From Mucilaginibacter sp. (lineage in GTDB: Bacteria; Bacteroidota; Bacteroidia; Sphingobacteriales; Sphingobacteriaceae): a stretch of 7,154 nucleotides of DNA. This document shows positions 5,346-7,154 of the stretch, in pieces. The notes beneath the pieces are model-generated. The model did not search any database and had not been told where the DNA came from. It saw only the letters and a program-made list of their open reading frames with translations. Location: the NCBI GenBank assembly GCA_014376655.1, contig JACMRC010000420.1, positions 1 to 7,154 on the forward strand, read 5' to 3'. Positions within the stretch are counted from its first letter, which is position 1, and every line of letters starts with the position of its first letter. The position numbers and the translations under genes are program-made.

Positions 5346-5522
5346 TTAGAAATACGATGGCCCGTTACTACTGCCAAACGGGTACTTGTTAGCGCGGCTA
5401 TGTGTATAATAATCAGTTGGTTTGTGATCGCGATACGTTTTTTGGCCGTTTATTCGGGTGTTTTGCAACTCGGGGTTATCGGCTTTATCAGACAGTAAAA
5501 CCGATGTGTTTTTCTTCTTCAT
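5346..5522 (-). CDS. Small basic protein of 58 residues, function unknown
   Basis: An ORF below common length cutoffs. It starts MKKKNTSVLLSDKADNPELQ and ends NKYPFGSSNGPSYF. ATG is at 5522-5520 and TAA at 5348-5346. Support for reality comes from a near-perfect Shine-Dalgarno AGGAGGA (5535-5529) seven bases before the ATG, a promoter-like TTG/TAAATTTA pair further upstream, and an intergenic position with no better frame. The protein is polar and basic (7 Lys and 3 Arg against 4 Asp and 1 Glu), rich in Asn, Ser and Tyr toward the C-terminus, with no cysteine, no membrane segment and no signal peptide. It is probably cytoplasmic. It follows the SRP RNA gene on the same strand, and the reductase gene comes next after 156 bases. 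I do not recognise a family. Confidence 0.72.
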   Translation of the reverse strand: MKKKNTSVLLSDKADNPELQNTRINGQKTYRDHKPTDYYTHSRANKYPFGSSNGPSYF

Positions 5523-5528
5523 GATTAA

Positions 5529-5535
5529 TCCTCCT
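5529..5535 (-). promoter_or_regulatory. Strong Shine-Dalgarno site of the 58-aa gene
   Basis: AGGAGGA on the minus strand, seven bases before the ATG at 5522. Bacteroidota genes commonly lack such a site, and I saw no comparably strong one before the other genes here. It fixes the start of the small gene and predicts efficient translation. Confidence 0.75.
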
Positions 5536-5566
5536 GAATTTTAATGGTAAAAGAAATTTGCCTGAT

Positions 5567-5597
5567 TAAATTTAAGGAGAAGTTGCGTGATTTGCAA
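5567..5597 (-). promoter_or_regulatory. Bacteroidota-type promoter for the 58-aa gene
   Basis: On the minus strand, TTG (5597-5595) is followed after 20 bases by TAAATTTA (5574-5567). The latter matches the -7 consensus TAnnTTTG at all but the last position, and the spacing falls within the range known for the phylum's principal sigma factor. It would start transcription near 5562 and give a leader of about 40 bases. It lies just beyond the SRP RNA terminator U-run, so the small gene looks independently transcribed. Confidence 0.55.
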
Positions 5598-5620
5598 GTA
5601 CTTTTTTCGAAAAAAAAGAC

Positions 5621-5635
5621 AAAAAAAAGGGTAAG
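5621..5635 (-). terminator. 3' end and U-run of the SRP RNA
   Basis: The closing strand CTTACCC (5635-5629 on the minus strand) pairs with GGGTAAG at the 5' end of the RNA and is followed directly by eight T residues (5628-5621). The terminal helix plus U-run probably serves as an intrinsic terminator. Confidence 0.7.
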
Positions 5636-5725
5636 CTACTCTTATCGCGCCGCTCAACTCTCTACCCTTGCTGTGTTCCCACCCTGGGGGAGTTCAAGAG
5701 GAGCTGGCCGTAAAAGACTTACCCC
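5629..5725 (-). ncRNA. ffs: Signal recognition particle RNA, small bacterial type (4.5S-like)
   Basis: An RNA of about 97 nt that binds Ffh and helps target nascent membrane and secreted proteins to the translocon. The diagnostic helix 8 is complete: symmetric loop CAGG (5686-5683), GUG (5682-5680), GGAA tetraloop (5679-5676), CAC (5675-5673), then the opposite loop strand AGCA (5672-5669), the same arrangement as in E. coli 4.5S RNA. Flanking pairs include CCC/GGG and AACUC/GAGUU, and the ends close by GGGUAAG/CUUACCC. There is no Alu domain, as expected for the small type. An exact TATATTTG promoter box lies upstream and a U-run downstream, so it is a stand-alone gene. Confidence 0.94.
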
Positions 5726-5729
5726 AGCG

Positions 5730-5737
5730 CAAATATA
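5730..5737 (-). promoter_or_regulatory. -7 box of the SRP RNA promoter
   Basis: TATATTTG on the minus strand is an exact match to the Bacteroidota -7 consensus TAnnTTTG, four bases before the first G of the mature RNA helix at 5725. No convincing TTTG -33 element is found at the usual distance, so the upstream element is weak or unusual. Confidence 0.75.
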
Positions 5738-5780
5738 GCAAATGGTTTGTTTTTGGGTTAATAAATTGTTAAAAAAGGCT

Positions 5781-5836
5781 GCGGATGTGCGGATGTGATG
5801 ATATGCAGATGTGCAAATGTTTGATGGTGTGATGGT
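5781..5836. repeat. Degenerate 8-bp tandem array, consensus GCRGATGT
   Basis: Seven consecutive octamers in register: GCGGATGT twice (5781-5796), GATGATAT, GCAGATGT, GCAAATGT (5797-5820), then TTGATGGT and GTGATGGT (5821-5836). The two 5781-5796 units are identical and the rest diverge progressively. The array lies between the SRP RNA promoter and the palindrome. Similar GATGTGCAGATGTG-type tracts are, as I recall, common between genes in Bacteroidota. It shows no sign of being translated. Confidence 0.75.
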
Positions 5837-5851
5837 TGGCTAATAAAAATA

Positions 5852-5933
5852 TTTGTCATTGCGAGCGAGGAACGAGCGCGGCAATCGCACGGAGAAAAGT
5901 TCGCGATTGCCACGCTACGCTCGCAATGACAAA
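5852..5933. repeat. Dispersed-type palindromic element after the peroxidase gene
   Basis: Perfect 16-bp arms TTTGTCATTGCGAGCG (5852-5867) and the reverse complement at 5918-5933. A second perfect inner pair, GGCAATCGC (5880-5888) and GCGATTGCC (5903-5911), surrounds a short loop. The GTCATTGCGAGCG...GGCAATCGC sequence is a well-known interspersed palindrome type in Bacteroidota, often mis-annotated as protein because it encodes CHCERSVAIA. It begins six bases after the peroxidase stop codon and could form a long stem in its transcript, so it may end transcription or stabilise the 3' end. No clear target duplication is visible. Confidence 0.85.
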
Positions 5934-5939
5934 AAAGTA

Positions 5940-7154
5940 TTACATATTCACAAACGGGCTGGCCCATTTTCTATTAGTATAAACATCATTACCACTTAAA
6001 GTAGCAAGGAAAGCTATTATCGCATCTTTTTGTACGGTGCTTAAGCGCAGGTTTTGGCCGGTATTATTTTGCAGTAGTTTTGGGTCAAGGTTGGTGTTAG
6101 CAGGATTAACTACTAATTGGTTATAGTGATTAATAACTGCTGTTAAGTTGGTCATGCTGCCATCATGCATAAATAGTCCGTTTGGTTTGCCGGTAGGGTC
6201 TAACAGGTTGCGTAATGATGGTGGGTTGGTATTGGTAACATCAATTGATGTTGGGAAACCAATCACACCAATAACTCCGTTGTTACGGCTTGTTGGGTCG
6301 ATGTCAAACTCGGGCCCGCGATGACAGCCGGTACAACCCGCTCCTGTAACCATTGGCGCTCCCTGAGGCGATGGGCGGCCAATAAATAATTGCTTGCCGG
6401 TATTTTCCTGCACAGTATAATTAGGGAATACCGCGTTAAAATCATTAGTCGTAGCCATCCCCGCATCAAACTTACTATCGAAGGATTGGATGCTGCGGAT
6501 AAACTGTGCCAGCGCATTTTGCATCCGCACCTGGGTAACCGTGGCATCGCCATAAACAAAGGTAAACAGCTCTTTATAATAGGGGATAGCCTGTAACTTG
6601 GCAACTAATACACCAATGCCCGGATCGCCATTAAGGCCGCTATAACCCATTTCATTATGGTTTTGTATAGGTTGGGTAATCTGGTCTTCAAGCGTAGCAG
6701 CGCGTTTGTCCCAAAAGAAATTACGCACTTGCGAGAAACGGGCATTAACCAAACGCAAAGAGTGGCGTGTTGTACCACCGTTAGCGCCAATGCTTGCTAT
6801 CACATCATCGCCAAAAGCTAAATTTTGTTTATGACAACTTGCGCAGGCAATGGCATTATTTACTGATAGGTTTTTATCGTAAAACAAAACGCGGCCTAAA
6901 GTTGCGCCGGCATCGGTAATGGCATTGTTGCCGGTATTGTCGCGGGTTATATAACCGGGTATGGGTTGTTTGGCATAATTCTGTAAGGCTGTTAAATTTA
7001 TATTACCGCCAAATGCTGCCTGTACCGCCGGGTAAGAAGTAGTTACCCCCATCATAGTAGTTGTGGTGGTAGTTGTTGTTGTATTAGTGGCGGTAGGCGT
7101 AACGGTCGACTTATCAGATTTTTTACACCCATTGGCAAATGCCAAAATAATTAA
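5940..7154 (-). CDS. Di-haem cytochrome c peroxidase / MauG-family lipoprotein (5' end outside window)
   Basis: The reading frame stays open to the window edge. The visible start LIILAFANGCKKSDK is the end of a lipoprotein signal with the lipidated Cys at codon 7127-7125, so the true ATG lies beyond 7154. Numbering from the TTG codon at 7145, a Thr-rich linker with nine consecutive Thr (22-30) is followed by the peroxidase domain. Haem site 1 is CASCH (101-105), FFWDKRAATLEDQ is at 143-155, haem site 2 is CTGCH (271-275), and FMHDGS is at 325-330 with a possible Met haem ligand. It probably acts in the periplasm or at the outer membrane, reducing hydrogen peroxide with electrons from a c-type cytochrome. 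MauG-like oxidases share this layout, so the substrate is uncertain. A palindrome follows the stop. Confidence 0.9.
   Translation of the reverse strand, partial: LIILAFANGCKKSDKSTVTPTATNTTTTTTTTTMMGVTTSYPAVQAAFGGNINLTALQNYAKQPIPGYITRDNTGNNAITDAGATLGRVLFYDKNLSVNNAIACASCHKQNLAFGDDVIASIGANGGTTRHSLRLVNARFSQVRNFFWDKRAATLEDQITQPIQNHNEMGYSGLNGDPGIGVLVAKLQAIPYYKELFTFVYGDATVTQVRMQNALAQFIRSIQSFDSKFDAGMATTNDFNAVFPNYTVQENTGKQLFIGRPSPQGAPMVTGAGCTGCHRGPEFDIDPTSRNNGVIGVIGFPTSIDVTNTNPPSLRNLLDPTGKPNGLFMHDGSMTNLTAVINHYNQLVVNPANTNLDPKLLQNNTGQNLRLSTVQKDAIIAFLATLSGNDVYTNRKWASPFVNM

Noticed and set aside
5544..5738. Plus-strand open frame of 64 codons
   Set aside because: It runs antisense through the whole SRP RNA gene and through poly-A tracts, and the RNA structure explains the sequence.
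5781..5836. Possible CRISPR array
   Set aside because: The units are 8 bp in direct contact with no spacers, and no cas genes are present.
5758..5967. Minus-strand open frame of 69 codons after the peroxidase gene
   Set aside because: It encodes CHCERSVAIA and similar strings straight from the palindrome and octamer array, so it is a translation of repeats, not a gene.
6263..6790. Open frames inside the peroxidase gene on both strands
   Set aside because: Shadow frames of a well-supported di-haem peroxidase with both haem motifs in frame.
7056..7082. Thr-codon run in the peroxidase as a phase-variation switch
   Set aside because: The repeat unit is three bases with mixed Thr codons, so slippage would keep the frame and only change linker length.

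Overview
The window looks like chromosomal DNA of a Bacteroidota bacterium, most likely a Sphingobacteriaceae relative of Mucilaginibacter or Pedobacter. The family assignment is inferred from protein flavour, promoter style (TAnnTTTG -7 boxes) and the dispersed-repeat types. Every gene I can support lies on the minus strand, so the window is read from right to left.

Right end (5940-7154): the 3' part of a lipoprotein di-haem cytochrome c peroxidase/MauG-family gene whose 5' end is outside the window. Six bases after its stop comes a perfect-armed palindrome (5852-5933) of a dispersed Bacteroidota type, followed by a degenerate 8-bp tandem array (5781-5836). Then comes the small bacterial SRP RNA gene (ffs, 5629-5725), with a consensus -7 promoter box and a U-run at its 3' end. 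Next is a 58-aa gene too short for usual ORF cutoffs (5346-5522), with its own promoter-like sequence and a strong Shine-Dalgarno. After it is a YpdA-type FAD/NADPH reductase (4212-5189), whose last residues are encoded by a hairpin-rich repeat (4129-4240).

Left half (1-3803): an arginine biosynthesis operon, read in the order GNAT N-acyltransferase (probable first step), four-helix-bundle S23-type gene, argG, cupin, argC, argD (5' end only). The biosynthetic genes are tightly packed: argG and cupin overlap by 1 base, and cupin and argC by 23. The 408-base gap before the GNAT gene is the likely control region. It holds a 24-bp imperfect palindrome that could be an operator, and an unexplained coding-like stretch.

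The most notable signal is the S23-type (four-helix-bundle) gene between the GNAT gene and argG. It sits inside imperfect inverted repeats (21 of 25 matching), and the whole unit is bracketed by TATAA on both sides. It therefore reads as a mobile or formerly mobile cassette inserted into a metabolic operon. It resembles the intervening sequences of 23S rRNA genes, which carry the same protein family between complementary ends. This is a hypothesis from the sequence alone, and no database was consulted.
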